This document shows, one piece after another, positions 39,960 to 50,697 of a stretch of 64,000 nucleotides of DNA. A program made the position numbers and the translations under genes. Under the pieces are notes generated by a model. The model was not told the origin of the DNA. It worked only from the letters and a program-made list of their open reading frames with translations, and made no database searches. Each line of letters opens with the position of its first letter. The stretch's first letter is position 1. Source of the DNA: Nansenia antarctica (Eukaryota; Chordata; Actinopteri; Argentiniformes; Microstomatidae); the NCBI GenBank assembly GCA_963989245.1, contig OZ022345.1, positions 22,727,696 to 22,791,695 of the forward strand, written 5' to 3'.

Positions 39960-40297
39960 TAACTTGCTTACTTTCATCTGCAGACATCTCACCCTGCAAA
40001 AACTCTTGCGTCTCGCGTGCACACACTTTTTTTTTATTGACAGCTGATATAATTTGTTTGTGTTGGAGGGGGTGGGACATTAGTAAGGGATTGAAATTGG
40101 AAAAGGTTTCCAGGGTGATTTTTTGGGGGGAAGGCTGCATCTTTTTTACCGGTAGCTCGCGAGCGACGTGTTGGAGACCCGTGTTTTAAAGGGACCTTCA
40201 TGGTAAATAGTGCTACTTTTAGAACTTGCCCTACGGGCGACTCGCGTGGTCTCTGCGGGCGTCCAGGTGCCCGCGGGCACCGTGTTGGCTACTCCTG
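39960..40297. other. Right part of the composite hAT-type block
   Basis: Contains AGCTCGCGAGCGACGTGTTG followed by GAGACCCGTG (an inner hAT-type terminus at about 40183), then GCCCGCGGGCACCGTGTTGG and CTACTCCTG (the outer terminus at 40297). No coding potential. Confidence 0.6.
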
Positions 40298-40305
40298 CCC
40301 TACCT

Positions 40306-40375
40306 CATCATCCTCGACGCCTCGCACAACGAACTCTCCAACTTCTTTGGATTCCAGCCGCCCAAGAATCTCAAG
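40306..40375 (+). CDS. lrguk: lrguk exon 4, right half
   Basis: Continues the exon cut at 28704 without loss of frame: IILDASHNELSNFFGFQPPK then NLK/gtggga. Excising the insertion with one target copy restores a 101-nt exon, so the disruption is purely insertional. Confidence 0.85.
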
Positions 40376-40661
40376 GTGGGACCTTCAGCAGACAGGATAA
40401 GGCAAAGCTTTGATGAGTGGCTTGGGGTTTCCCGTCCCAGAAGATAGACCTAGCCTAGCCGCAGATTTCCATAGGCCATCTGTGGTGTCAGCAGTATGCT
40501 AACTCAGTATTGCCTGATCTTGAATGAGGATGAACGTATGGTACTTCACAGCAATTAGGTTAAATACTTTACGTAGAGTGTGTGATATGATGCCACTTTG
40601 GCAGGTGGTGCTGCTGTGATAGGAGGTCATAGGTCATGGTTCAGGCATTGTGTTTCTGCAG

Positions 40662-40743
40662 GAGGTCAACTTCTCTCACAACCGGCTGTCAGTGATGAAG
40701 GATTTGGCAGCCTATTCGTCTTTGAGTAAACTGAAGCTGGACT
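40662..40743 (+). CDS. lrguk: lrguk exon 5
   Basis: 82 nt, acceptor TTTCTGCAG. It encodes the leucine-rich EVNFSHNRLSVMKDLAAYSS and LSKLKLD and leaves in phase 1. Confidence 0.85.
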
Positions 40744-40768
40744 GTATCCTTTTAAAAAGCATTGGAAT

Positions 40769-40770
<2 letters not shown>

Positions 40771-40806
<36 letters not shown>

Positions 40807-40887
40807 ACACATGTACACACGCGCACACACACACACACACACACGCACACACACACGCACACACACACACATATACACTTGCACGCA

Positions 40888-40931
<44 letters not shown>

Positions 40932-40963
40932 AACACACACGCAAACAAACATAAACACAGTGC
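40771..40963 (+). repeat. (CA)n microsatellite
   Basis: Interrupted CA array (CG and TGTA variants) starting 28 bp after the exon 5 donor. Confidence 0.95.
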
Positions 40964-41073
40964 ACACTAAATTCAATTCCCTTATCATTGAAAGCGAACC
41001 TCCCATTGTGGAGTGGTTATCTCTCAGGACACTTCCCTGTTGGATGGTTCTTAACGTGTGGCCTTGCTGGCAG

Positions 41074-41198
41074 ACAACTATTTCAGCAAGATCAGCGGTC
41101 TGGAGCAGTGTGGCAGCCTCACCCATCTCAGCCTGGCGCACAACAAGATCTCCCGCATCAACGGCCTGGACAACCTGCCACTCAAACACCGCTGTCTG
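41074..41198 (+). CDS. lrguk: lrguk exon 6
   Basis: 125 nt. It encodes NYFSKISGLEQCGSLTHLSL and AHNKISRINGLDNLPLKHRC, typical LRR spacing, and ends in phase 0 (gtacgt). Confidence 0.85.
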
Positions 41199-41244
41199 GT
41201 ACGTCCTCCTGACTCTACTGTACTGTATCTGCCTCTTCGTGAGC

Positions 41245-41488
41245 TTAGAATTATAAGGTTCTATTTCCGTTTAGGGCAGTTCAGAGATATTGAGCGTCAA
41301 CGTTTTTACATTCCATTATGTTTTGTGAGATGGAACCTTTGTATTTTATTAATTACTAACTCAAAAATGTCAACATTTTAAAAAAATAACACCACACAGG
41401 CATTAATAAACACCTAATGGATCAGATTATGTAAAAAACAAAATTCTGACCCAAAATTGAGATAGAACCTTATAATTCTAACATCACG
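41245..41488. mobile_element. MITE copy B in lrguk intron 6, inverted relative to copy A
   Basis: Reverse complement of the element at 23013-23270, with the same ends (TTAGAATTATAAGGTTCTAT / inverted). Confidence 0.85.
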
Positions 41489-41489
41489 T

Positions 41490-42120
41490 CTTGACTGTTG
41501 GGATATGAGATACAGTTGGCAAGAGTGGGCAATGTGTCACCTAAACAATTTACCTTTTAAACAATTGTGTTCCCATCGTGTGCAATGATATTGATTCAAT
41601 ATGTGACACGGTCTGGTGAAAAGGGCCGCATGTCGGCAATTCTCAAGTCTCGCAAATGAGAAATCTTGTTTTTTATTTTGTTTTTTAATTTAAATGTGTT
41701 TTCCATGTGTTTTTTGCATATTGTGAAAATTGAAGTGTTGAAGAGCCCACTTGATATAACAAACAACAGTTTTAGGATCACTAAATACTTAGTTATAATT
41801 TGTGAATTGGATTCACTGTCTCGTCTGCTATAGGCTACTGGGTAAGTGATACATAGCTTGCAAACAAACGTACGTTTTAAGACGTGTTCAAAACAAGGAC
41901 TGTCTAATTATGTGTAGTTAATTAAGTGTTTTTAGCATGTTGATCTTCTATCAGCATTTTGTGATGTGCTAAACATGCAGTTAGATCGCGCTAGCCTACT
42001 AGCAGCTGTTTTGCGTTTGTTCTGATTCAGAGCGCGCTTCTCTGCTATTTGGTTTGAGGTGTACCAATATTCAAATAAGCATGTCTTTTTTATTTATTTT
42101 GTTATTTTTAATTTTCAGAT
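41490..42120. other. Intronic, no feature recognised
   Basis: AT-rich intron 6 sequence without open frames or recognisable repeats. Confidence 0.5.
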
Positions 42121-42229
42121 TTCAATGTATGCCACATCAACAACTCTTTTTAGGCATAGTCCCCCTTTTCAGGGTACCCAAAAGTGATGATACAGATTGA
42201 TCAAAATGTCTAAATGAAGCAGTAATTTT

Positions 42230-42460
42230 GAGTATTTGGTTGACAATCATCCCTGCATGGAGTCTGTGACTGATTGAACCTAGCAGATGCTCCTCTGGTG
42301 ATGCTCTGCCAGGCCTGTACTGCAGCCACCTTCAGTTGCTGTTAGTATTGAAGACGTTTTGCCTCAAATCTCCTCTTCACCAAATGAAACATGAAACTAC
42401 ATGTTCAATAGGATTTAAATCTGGAGACTGACTTGACCCGTCAACAACTCCCCCCCACCC
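42230..42460 (-). mobile_element. Tc1-like fragment
   Basis: The minus strand near 42390-42430 reads SPDLNPIEHV, the hallmark just before the last catalytic residue of Tc1 transposases. The surrounding frame is broken. No termini. Confidence 0.5.
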
Positions 42461-42595
42461 CCCATGGTTTATTTCCTTTTAATTATGTTCCAAACTGCTG
42501 GTTTTGGTAGGTTTAAGGTTTTATTAAGGTATTTTTTTAAATGTCTACCCTTTACCTAATCGTATGGTTTGATTTAATAATTAATTAATAATAAT

Positions 42596-42778
42596 TTTGC
42601 CATTTAGCAGACGCTTTTAATCCAAAGCGATTTACAATTACGAATTACAGGGACATTCCCCCTGGAGTAACTGAGGGCTAAGTGCCTTACTCAAGGGCAC
42701 ACTAGTAGTGGTGTGGTTTCAGGCGGGATTTGAACTCACAACCGTCCGATCACAAGTCCAACTCACTATCCACTAGAC
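42596..42778 (-). mobile_element. tRNA-derived SINE, split by a hAT element
   Basis: On the minus strand an A-box-like TGGTCTAGTGG and a B-box-like GTGAGTTCAAATCCC are followed by a body and the tail AAAGCGTCTGCTAAATGGC. The last bases of the head continue at 45684 beyond the hAT insertion. Confidence 0.75.
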
Positions 42779-45683
42779 CAGTGGTTCCCAACCTTTTTTG
42801 TCTTGTGTACCCCTTGAGCTGTTTTGCCATGCCAGAAGTACCCCCTCACTCATGCGTGTTGATTATTTCCCAAAAAAATCAATTAAACTCTAACTTGCAA
42901 ATATAACATTTATTACTGACACACAGAGAGCAAAACCTCTTCTCATGTCTCCAAAACTCTAAACACATTTTCTGCTTTACACACATTTTGCTATTCAAAA
43001 TGGCACTTTTTAAATGCACTGAACACGGTTTTCTGCACACAACAATCTGACATAAAGTCACATGTTTGCCATTTCAAAACATTGCCATTCAAAATTAGAC
43101 TACATGAGCTAATTGGCCAATACATGTGCCACCTGGCCACCTCAATGGTTAATTGTTACCACATGCCCACACACTCACTGAAAATAGAAAAATAAATAAT
43201 AAATAATAATGAATTTGATTTGATATCTGTTTCTTTTCCCTTTCTCCTGCTCCTCTTTGGCTTCTGTCTGAGGTGCAGTGATGTCATAATTTTCTCATCC
43301 CAGAGTCTTGACTGATGGGGAGAGGAAACAGACAAGATGAGACAGGATAAAACTTATCACACACACACACACACACTTAAACTTCTTATCTAACTCTACT
43401 GATTATTAATGAAATCATTTGAACCACTCCCCTTTAATACATAGATATTTACACCATTGTGAAAAATAGACTCACCCAGTAGCAGTTGCAATTCTTTTTT
43501 TCATCAGTTGAGCTTTAATGAGACACTTGAGGTTGCTTCTCTTTTATAAGCTTTGACAGTTCTGGAGGCAGTGTGGCAACAGCAGTCACCAGGCTGCTCT
43601 CCACACTCAGTCTGTTCCTTGGCTTGGTTTTGATGTGGGTCAAAGCTGAGAAGGTCACTTCACACATATATGTAGATCCAAAAGGCAAAAGTTCATTCAA
43701 TGCACACTTTCCCAGCACTGGATATTCCTTTTCAACATCACACCAAAACTCTGTCAATGACTTGTCAGCATGTGCCATCTTCAACCCACGATCAGAGGAC
43801 ATGTCCATCAGATTTTCCTGCAGGCTTGCAGGAAGGCTGCTGCTGCTCCTGTCATTCACTCTGAGGGGTTCCTCACCCAGTCCAGTTTTTCTGACTTTGT
43901 TTCAATGTCATGAAAGTACTGGTTGAAGTCAGTGTCAAGTTTGGACAGATGTGCTTTAACTATTTTCACCACAGGACCTCTGTCAGCATCAGTGGTGGCG
44001 AGATGGCCATCAAGCAGTGGGAAACAGCTCACATCTCCATCCTTACATTTCCTCTCCCATAATTTAACCTTCTTTATGAATCCATTCACTTTGTCATACA
44101 TGTTAAGGATGTGTGAGTACTTGCCCTGAAGTGAAAGGTTGAGCTCATTCAGCTTAGTGAAGACATCAGCAAGATATGCCAGCTGCGCAACCCACACTGC
44201 ATCCTCAAACAGGGCTGCAAGAGTGTGGTCGTTTTCTGTCAGGAAAGCAAACACCTCGATGCGCAATTCATAGAGCCGCAGCAGCGTTTTGCCACGAGAC
44301 AGCCAGCGAACGTCTGTGTGAAGCAGTAGCTGCTCATGCTCTGACCCGCTGCCATGACAAAGAGTTTGAAACAGTCTGTGGTTCATTGGCCGGGACTGAA
44401 TGAAGTTAATCACCTTAACTGCGTCATCCATAACTGCACTTAACTCGGGGCTCATCCTTTTGCTGGCGAGTGCCTCCCGGTGAATAATACAGTGCATCCA
44501 CTTACGGTAATTTCGGGGTTCACCTTCATCACACGCCCAAGCAGCCCACGCACCTTACCCGTCATTGCTGCCGCTCCATCGGTACAGATGTGACTGCAGG
44601 ATTTCCACTCCAGATCGTTGTCTTTGAAGAAATACTCCAGATCGTTGTCTTAATCAGAAATATTTCCTCGCCAGTTGTCTTTCCTGGCAGCGTCTTGCAA
44701 AACAAGATATGCTCATTTATGTCCGACTCTTCTTTATAACGCACAAAAGCCAGCAGCTGAGCCTCCCCACTAACGTCGGTCATTTCATCTAATTGCAAAG
44801 CGAACTGACCGGCTTGCTTCATTTTATCCACCACTTGTCCGACAATATTTATGGACATATCATCAATCCGACGGGAGACGGTATTGTTAGATAATGCTAC
44901 CAACTTGAGCGTGTCAGCTGCTTTCTTGTCCAGCATAGTTTGAGCCAAAATCATAGCGGCAGGCAAAATCAGATCTTCGGCGATTGAATGTGGGGTTTTT
45001 GACTTAGCCACTAGTAATGAAACAGCATAGGACGCCTCCAGTGCTTTGCTTGACACACTTGCCGCTTTTTTCAGTGTAGCCTGACTTGACTTGAACTCTG
45101 ACAGTTTTCGCTTGAAAAAGTCGTCAGTTTTACCAACAGTTGCTAGGTGTTTGGTGCTCTGGTGTCGCTGTAAATGGGCTGGCTTCATTGAATTATTAGC
45201 CAGGACTTCGCCGCAGAAAAAGCACTGTGGCTGTGGTGGATCAGCCGATGTACATGTAAATCCCCACAAAACATATGTTTCCAAATAATAGCGGGGTCCT
45301 TTTTTTCTCTGATCTGACCGTCTGATCTTCCTCTGATCTGACCGTCTGATCTGCCTCTGATCTGACCGTTACTGTAGCTGGTCGTTTTAGCCATCTGTCC
45401 ATCTTTGCGGTATACTGACAGGCCTAGCTGACGTGCGCGTGTAAATGAACGTAAATGGACGTGATTTAAATGTGACGTGACTACCGCTTGTGTTACAGTC
45501 ATTACCTGTCGGGGAGGAACTTAAGTTGCAGCGTACCATTTTAACAACAGGTTTATGAAACGACTATATTTAATTATTTTTTGGGAAAGGGAAATAAATT
45601 ATAATTCCAAATCTTTCCACGTACCCCCTGCAATCCCCTCACGTACCCCTAGGGGTCCGCGTACCCCCGGTTGGGAACCACTG
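42779..45683 (-). mobile_element. ZBED-type hAT element, 2.9 kb
   Basis: The ends CAGTGGTTCCCAACC and, inverted, CAGTGGTTCCCAACC are flanked by an exact 8-bp duplication CACTAGAC at 42771-42778 and 45684-45691. It carries one transposase gene on the minus strand with a few lesions. Subterminal GTACCCC motifs recur at both ends. Confidence 0.9.
43515..45415 (-). pseudogene. hAT transposase (ZBED/SCAND3-like)
   Basis: The minus strand from about 45400 has short tandem repeats of a TCAGATCAGA-type unit. Then comes a BED zinc finger, CFFCGEVLANNSMKPAHLQR followed by HQSTKH. Next are AMILAQTMLDKKAADTLKLV and LQLDEMTDVSGEAQLLAFVR (catalytic-region Asp). After a frame change at about 44560-44497 comes MHCIIHREALASKRM, LLLHTDVRWLSRGKTLLRLY and LFEDAVWVAQLAYLADVFTK. 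A further frame change near 43860 leads to the dimerisation region (FGSTYMCEVTFSALTHIKTK and RNRLS). The order matches full-length family members, but the frame is broken at least twice. Confidence 0.8.
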
Positions 45684-45699
45684 CACTAGACCACCACAT

Positions 45700-46135
45700 T
45701 TAAAATCCAAATCTTTGGAATGTAGAGTCAAAAGAAGAAACAACGCATTACGGTGACATCACTTACACAGGGGACTGTATAACCAGCAGACACATCTAGC
45801 TTCCATGTATTTTCCTGTCAACGTTTTGTTTTCCAAGGCTATTTACATTGGTGTATTCCCTCCAACACCTGGCGTCCATGTCATCACTTTTTTAGGAGCT
45901 TATTTCCCTCAATATATTTTCGGCTATCCGTTCGCACAATAATTTCAGCATGTTTTTCTTCGTTAGGGGGATTTCTGCAGGGGGGTTTTCTCCCCCCTCC
46001 CCCCCCTCTCTCTCTCCAGGTTCACATTTAATCCGTAGTTCAGCTTCCAGTTTTTTTTTTTAAGACCTTAAGGGTCTTAAACATGAACATGTGTGGGAGC
46101 CACCATATGGCCCACCAGTGGGCCTCCGGACCCTC
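45700..46135. other. Intronic, no gene recognised
   Basis: Pyrimidine-rich runs near 45990-46020 and a poly-T at 46051. A palindromic TTAAGACCTTAAGGGTCTTAA lies at about 46060-46080, here noted only as a short palindrome. No coding signal. Confidence 0.5.
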
Positions 46136-46138
46136 CTC

Positions 46139-46156
46139 TCCCCTCTCTCTCTCTCT

Positions 46157-46192
<36 letters not shown>

Positions 46193-46570
46193 GGCTGGTA
46201 GAGTTGTCCTTTATCAAAGTGATTCCTCATTGTCAGCGCGGCCCCGCGTCCTCCGTCCTCCCTGTCTGTCCACTCCCACCCCTCTGGGACCAGCTGCCAG
46301 CGTGAGTGAGGCTGGACCCTGTTCAAGCCGCATACGCACACACACACGCACACGCACACAAACACACGCACACACACACACACACGCACATGTACACGCA
46401 CACGCACACGCACACGCACGCACACGCGCACACACACATACGCACACACACATGCATGCACATACATCATCTCTCCATCGCCTCCCTGTCAGACGACCCC
46501 TCTCCCCCTCTCTCCCCCTCTCTCCCCCTCTCTCCCCTCTCTCCCCCCGTCTCCCCCCCAGTCTCCCCCC
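46139..46570 (+). repeat. Cluster of (CT)n, (CA)n and CTCTCCCC repeats
   Basis: A CT tract at 46139-46190, an interrupted CA tract at 46334-46462 and CTCTCCCC repeats at 46497-46570 with unique GC-rich DNA between. Confidence 0.9.
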
Positions 46571-47035
46571 CTACCAGCGTGCTCCTGTCAGCGGCGCCTC
46601 TCTCAGCCCGTCACACCCGGGACCCCGTAGCGTCCAGGTGCCCACAGCGCGGTCACCGCTCCCCGCTGATGGTAGCCCTCTGCTAGGCAGGCCGCCGGGG
46701 GGGGGAGGGCAGGGTGAGAGGGCCGGGGGGCCGGGGGCCTGGATGGATGACAGCCTGCGTAGGGGGGAGGCTGGATGTGTACACACGGAGAAGGAGAGGG
46801 GGATAGATGAGATGCCTGGGTCTGGTGAGAGAGGCTGGTTCTGCTCTTTAGCGCGTCGGCGCGCCGTGCCATGCTGTGCCCACGTCTCGCCAGCTGTTCA
46901 CCTGTCACTCCTCACCTGTCAGACGTACCTGAGAGGTGCCAGCCTGCCAATCACATCACAGCGTCTGAGGGAAAGTTTAGAGTCTCTCCAGATGGGGAGG
47001 GGAAATACGCTGTAAACTTTGATTATCCAGGCGGT
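46571..47035. other. GC-rich unique intronic segment
   Basis: GC-rich with long frames on both strands, but no conserved motif, splice-bounded exon or start context that sets one frame apart. Followed by an ATCA microsatellite at 47041-47070. Confidence 0.4.
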
Positions 47036-47278
47036 GCCTCTATCAATCAATCAATCAACCAATCAATCAATGAAACTTGGAATGAAGGAATAAAACAAGA
47101 AGTAGGAGATAAGAAATAAGAATAAAAGTGCAAGTTGAGATAAACACTAGATAAAAGCCAGGCCTAAAAATATGTTTTAAGCTTTCTTTTTCTTTTTTCT
47201 TTTTTTCTTTTTTTTATGATATCCACACTCTCTGCCACCCTCAAGTCATGTGTGTGCGTGTGCGTATGTGTTTAAACA

Positions 47279-47833
47279 CCATATGGACAAAAGTATTGGG
47301 ACACCCGAACATCACACCCATATGTGCTTGTTGAACTTATCATTCCAAAACCATGGGCATTAATATGGAGTTGATCCCACCTTTGCTGCTATAACAGCTT
47401 CCACTGTTCTGGGAAGACTTTCTACTAGATTTTAGAATATGGTTGCGTATTGGTAGAATATTGGTTTGCTCCGAGGTCGGGCACTGATGTTGGGCGAGAA
47501 GGACTGGCTCGCAGTCGGCTTTCCAATTCATCCCAAAGGTGTTTGATGGGGTTGAGGTCAGAACTCTGTGTGCAGGCCAGTCAAGTTCTCCCAGACCAAA
47601 CTCGGCAAACCATGTCATTAGGGACCTCACTTTGGGGGGCATTGTCATGCTGAAACTGGAAAGGGCCTTCCCCAAACTGTTGCCACAAAGTTGGAAGCAT
47701 ACAATTCTCTAGAACCGCATTGTATGCTGTAGCATTACGATTTCCCTTCACTGGAACTAAGGGGCCTAGCTCAAACCATGAAAACAGCCCCAGACGATAA
47801 TTGTGTCCACATACTTTTGTGCATATAGTGTAG
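47279..47833 (-). mobile_element. Tc1-like element, shortened
   Basis: The left end TATGGACAAAAGTATTGGGA and the right end ACATACTTTTGTGCATATAG are imperfect inverted termini. The minus strand keeps the transposase segment FGEGPFQFQHDNAP (second catalytic Asp) and later fragments, with the N-terminal half gone. Confidence 0.75.
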
Positions 47834-47867
47834 ATACACATATTATTTTCATATCTTCATATTTCAG

Positions 47868-48011
47868 ATGGGGAATCAGATTGAGAAGATTGAGAACCTA
47901 GAGACCCTCAGGACCCTGCAGGTTCTGGATCTGTCCCTGAACCGGATCCAGAGTCTCTCAGGCCTTTAGGACCTCCATCTTCTGGGATCCATCAACCTGG
48001 AGAGCAACGCG
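47868..48011 (+). pseudogene. lrguk: lrguk exon 7, with premature stop
   Basis: 144 nt, phase 0. It encodes GNQIEKIENLETLRTLQVLD and LSLNRIQSLSGL, then TAG at 47967-47969 where the repeat pattern expects a polar residue such as Gln (CAG). The frame resumes DLHLLGSINLESNA to gtaaat. A single C-to-T change explains it. Confidence 0.85.
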
Positions 48012-48199
48012 GTAAATCACAGCCCAGGGTTCAGGGTGGACATTCCACCGCCTCTGTCAGGATCACTGAACACAGCTGGACACCAGGAGTGGCATGCCTT
48101 ATGATGCTACTGTAGACAGATCCCATCTGTTCATTCTGTGAATGAATCCAGTATATTTTTGCATGAACGGTGGGTTTAGTAAGAAGTAATGTTGTATTT

Positions 48200-48870
48200 C
48201 ACGATGACGTTTCTTCTCTATACCCAATCCACCTGGAGGCAGCTCTCGGCCGGTAGAAACACCATCAACGACGTCCCCCTCCCCCACCCGGCGACGACCC
48301 CCCCTCCCCCCTCCCTCCCCCACCCGGCGACGACCCCCCCTCCCCCCTCCCTCCCCCACCCGGCGACGACCCCCCCTCCCCCCTCCCTCCCCCACCCGGC
48401 GACGACCCCCCCTCCCCCACCACCCGGAGACTCTCTACCGAAACCGTGGAACAATGGGCAACCCCCCCCATCCCCCAATCCTCAACTTGACGATGACCTG
48501 AATGGAGACTACTGACACTGTACATACTTTGTGTTTTGTCCCCCGCCCCCACCTGTGGTGTATGTCCCCACCTGTCCTACCCGCTGTACATACCTTATGT
48601 TTTGTTGTATTGTTCTTCCCATGTTGGATGTATGTTTATCTTGTAGATAGTACTAGTTATTTGTCTGTATTATCTTGTAGATAGTACTAGTTTTTTGTCT
48701 GTCTTACATGTAACGATGAATTGAGAATCAAGGACCCCAATTGAAATAAGCCAGTGGCTTTCTTGGGTTTTTATCCTGTTAGTTGACCTTGTATGTAATA
48801 TGTACTTTCATGTACCTACTTCTGCAAATCTTCTAATAAAGTTCTCAATCAATAAAAAAAAAAACGGTTT
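48200..48870 (+). mobile_element. Probable 3' end of a non-LTR retrotransposon
   Basis: A Pro/Thr-rich open frame with 31-bp repeats, then stop at about 48514, an AT-rich 3' region, AATAAAG at 48836 and a poly(A) run at 48855-48864. The (A)n ends 9 bp before the exon 8 acceptor. The element type could not be named. Confidence 0.4.
48278..48420 (+). repeat. About 31-bp C-rich minisatellite
   Basis: Four units of CCCACCCGGCGACGACCCCC followed by CCTCCCCCCT. Confidence 0.9.
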
Positions 48871-48873
48871 CAG

Positions 48874-48954
48874 ATCAGTGAGATCAAGGAGGCCAAACAC
48901 ATCCATGACCTGGTCCTACTACGAGAGCTCAATCTGCAGAGAAACCTGGTGCAG
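48874..48954 (+). CDS. lrguk: lrguk exon 8
   Basis: 27 codons, phase 0. It encodes ISEIKEAKHIHDLVLLRELN and LQRNLVQ. Acceptor GGTTTCAG lies just after the retroposon poly(A). Confidence 0.85.
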
Positions 48955-49028
48955 GTATGGTACAGCAACGTAACACACCCACGCATTGGTGTCACTCAGT
49001 ACAACACACAACAGCACGATACCAGCAA

Positions 49029-49685
49029 TATACTGTACTGGATCTACATAATGCTTTCAATATACTGTTCTAGATCTACATAATGCTTTCAATATACTGT
49101 TCTGAATCTACATAATGCTTTCAATATACTGTTCTAGATCTACATAATGCTTTCAATATACTGTTCTGAATCTACATAATGCTTTCAATATACTGTTGTG
49201 GATCTACATAATGCTTTTCAATATACTGTTCTGAATCTACATAATGCTTTCAACATACTGTACTAGATCTACATAATGCTTTTCTGTATACTGTACTGAA
49301 TCTACATAATGCTTTCAATATACTGTACTAGATCTACATAATGCTTTCAATATACTGTACTAGATCTACATAATGCTTTCAATATACTGTTCTGAATCTA
49401 CATAATGCTTTTCAATATACTGTTCTGGATCTACATAATGCTTTCAATATACATAATGCTACATAATGCTTTCAATATACTGTACTGGATCTACATATTG
49501 AAAAGCATTATGTAGATCCAGAACAGTATATTGAAAGCATTATGTAGATTCAGAACAGTATATTGAAAGCATGATGTAGATTCAGAACAGTATATTGAAA
49601 AGCATTATACTGTATTATCCAGCATTATACTGGATCTACATAATGCTTTTAAATATACTGTTCTGAATCTACATAATTTCCCCAT
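49029..49685. repeat. About 31-bp minisatellite present in both orientations
   Basis: About fourteen forward units (TCTACATAATGCTTTCAATA followed by TACTGTTCTGAA), then about three inverted units from about 49495, then forward units again. See findings. Confidence 0.9.
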
Positions 49686-49702
49686 TGTTATTTCCATGGC
49701 AG

Positions 49703-49789
49703 GACCAGCCTGATTATAGACTCTCTGTGGTCTTCCTCCTTCAACACCTGACTGGCCTCGACCAGAAGAAAGTCACAGCAGAGGAGAAG
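49703..49789 (+). CDS. lrguk: lrguk exon 9
   Basis: 29 codons, phase 0. It encodes DQPDYRLSVVFLLQHLTGLD and QKKVTAEEK, the C-terminal cap of the leucine-rich repeats. Confidence 0.9.
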
Positions 49790-49797
49790 GTAAGTGC

Positions 49798-49800
<3 letters not shown>

Positions 49801-49839
<39 letters not shown>

Positions 49840-49871
49840 TGTCTGTCTGTGTGTCTGTGTCTGTGTGTGTG
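49801..49871 (+). repeat. (GT)n microsatellite
   Basis: Starts 11 bp after the exon 9 donor, with GTCT interruptions. Confidence 0.95.
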
Positions 49872-50442
49872 TAAAATTGATTGTGAATGCTCACCACTCT
49901 ATTTGAAACAATAGAGGCGTTTGTCGAGGTGTATGTAGCAACACATTCTAGGACATGTAGGAATACTGTGCCTTTATGAAGGAAGGTTCATGAAATTGGC
50001 CATGTCCACATTAGTATACCAGCTATAATATAGGCATACAGTTAGGTCCATATATATTTGGACACAGACTGAATTTGTGTTATTTTAACTGTTTACCAAA
50101 ACATCTTCAAGTTACAGTTATATAATGAATATGGGCTTAAAGTGCAGACTCTCAGCTTTAGGGTAAGGGTATTCACATCCAAATTGAAGGAAGGGTTTAG
50201 GAATTACAGCTCTTTAATATGTAGCTCCCTCTTTTTCAAGGGACCAAAAGTAATTGGACAATTGACTCAAAAGCTGTTTCATGGGCCAGTGTGGGCTATT
50301 CCTTCATTATTTCTTTATCAATTAAGCAGGTAAAAGGTCTGAGTTGATTCCAAGTGTGGCATTTGCATTTGGAAGCTGTTGCTGTATACGCACAACATGC
50401 AGTCAATGGAGCTCTCAATGCAAGTGAAACAGGCCATCCTTA

Positions 50443-50642
50443 AGTCCAATGCACACGCCCCCGATTTTGTCGCACCGCCGAATTCGATTCCATTGTTTTC
50501 AATGAGCCAATGCACACGGCGTTCGATGCGATTTTATCGCACGACAACATTCGATTCTCCATTCACACCAATTGAAATAATTCAAAGAATTGGGATTCAA
50601 ATGTTATCGTGCGACAAAATCGCACGCCGTGTGCATTGGCCT
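50443..50642. mobile_element. 200-bp Harbinger-type MITE
   Basis: The ends AGTCCAATGCACACG and, inverted, AGGCCAATGCACACG, with TTA at 50440-50442 and 50643-50645. Internal TCGCACGACAAC/GTTATCGTGCGAC arms pair. Non-coding. Confidence 0.9.
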
Positions 50643-50697
50643 TTAGGCTGCAAAAAAAAGAAGAAAATCCATCAGAGAGATAGCGGGAACATTAATA

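Larger units (their letters stand above)
28705..40297. mobile_element. Composite hAT-type insertion splitting lrguk exon 4
   Basis: The left end CAGGGGTCTCCAACC and the right end (inverted) CAGGAGTAGCCAACACGG are flanked by an exact 8-bp duplication CCCTACCT at 28697-28704 and 40298-40305. A second hAT-like terminus, inverted as CACGGGTCTCCAACACG, lies inside at about 40183 and matches the left end better. The block therefore looks like two hAT elements joined or one inside the other. It carries a DIRS element and an R2/R4-like retrotransposon. Confidence 0.8.

Noticed and set aside
46083..47015. 310-codon open frame on the plus strand
   Set aside because: Largely CT, CA and CTCTCCCC repeats translated as Ser/Leu, Thr/His and Pro/Ser. 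Comparable frames exist on the minus strand, and no domain, splice context or start favours it.
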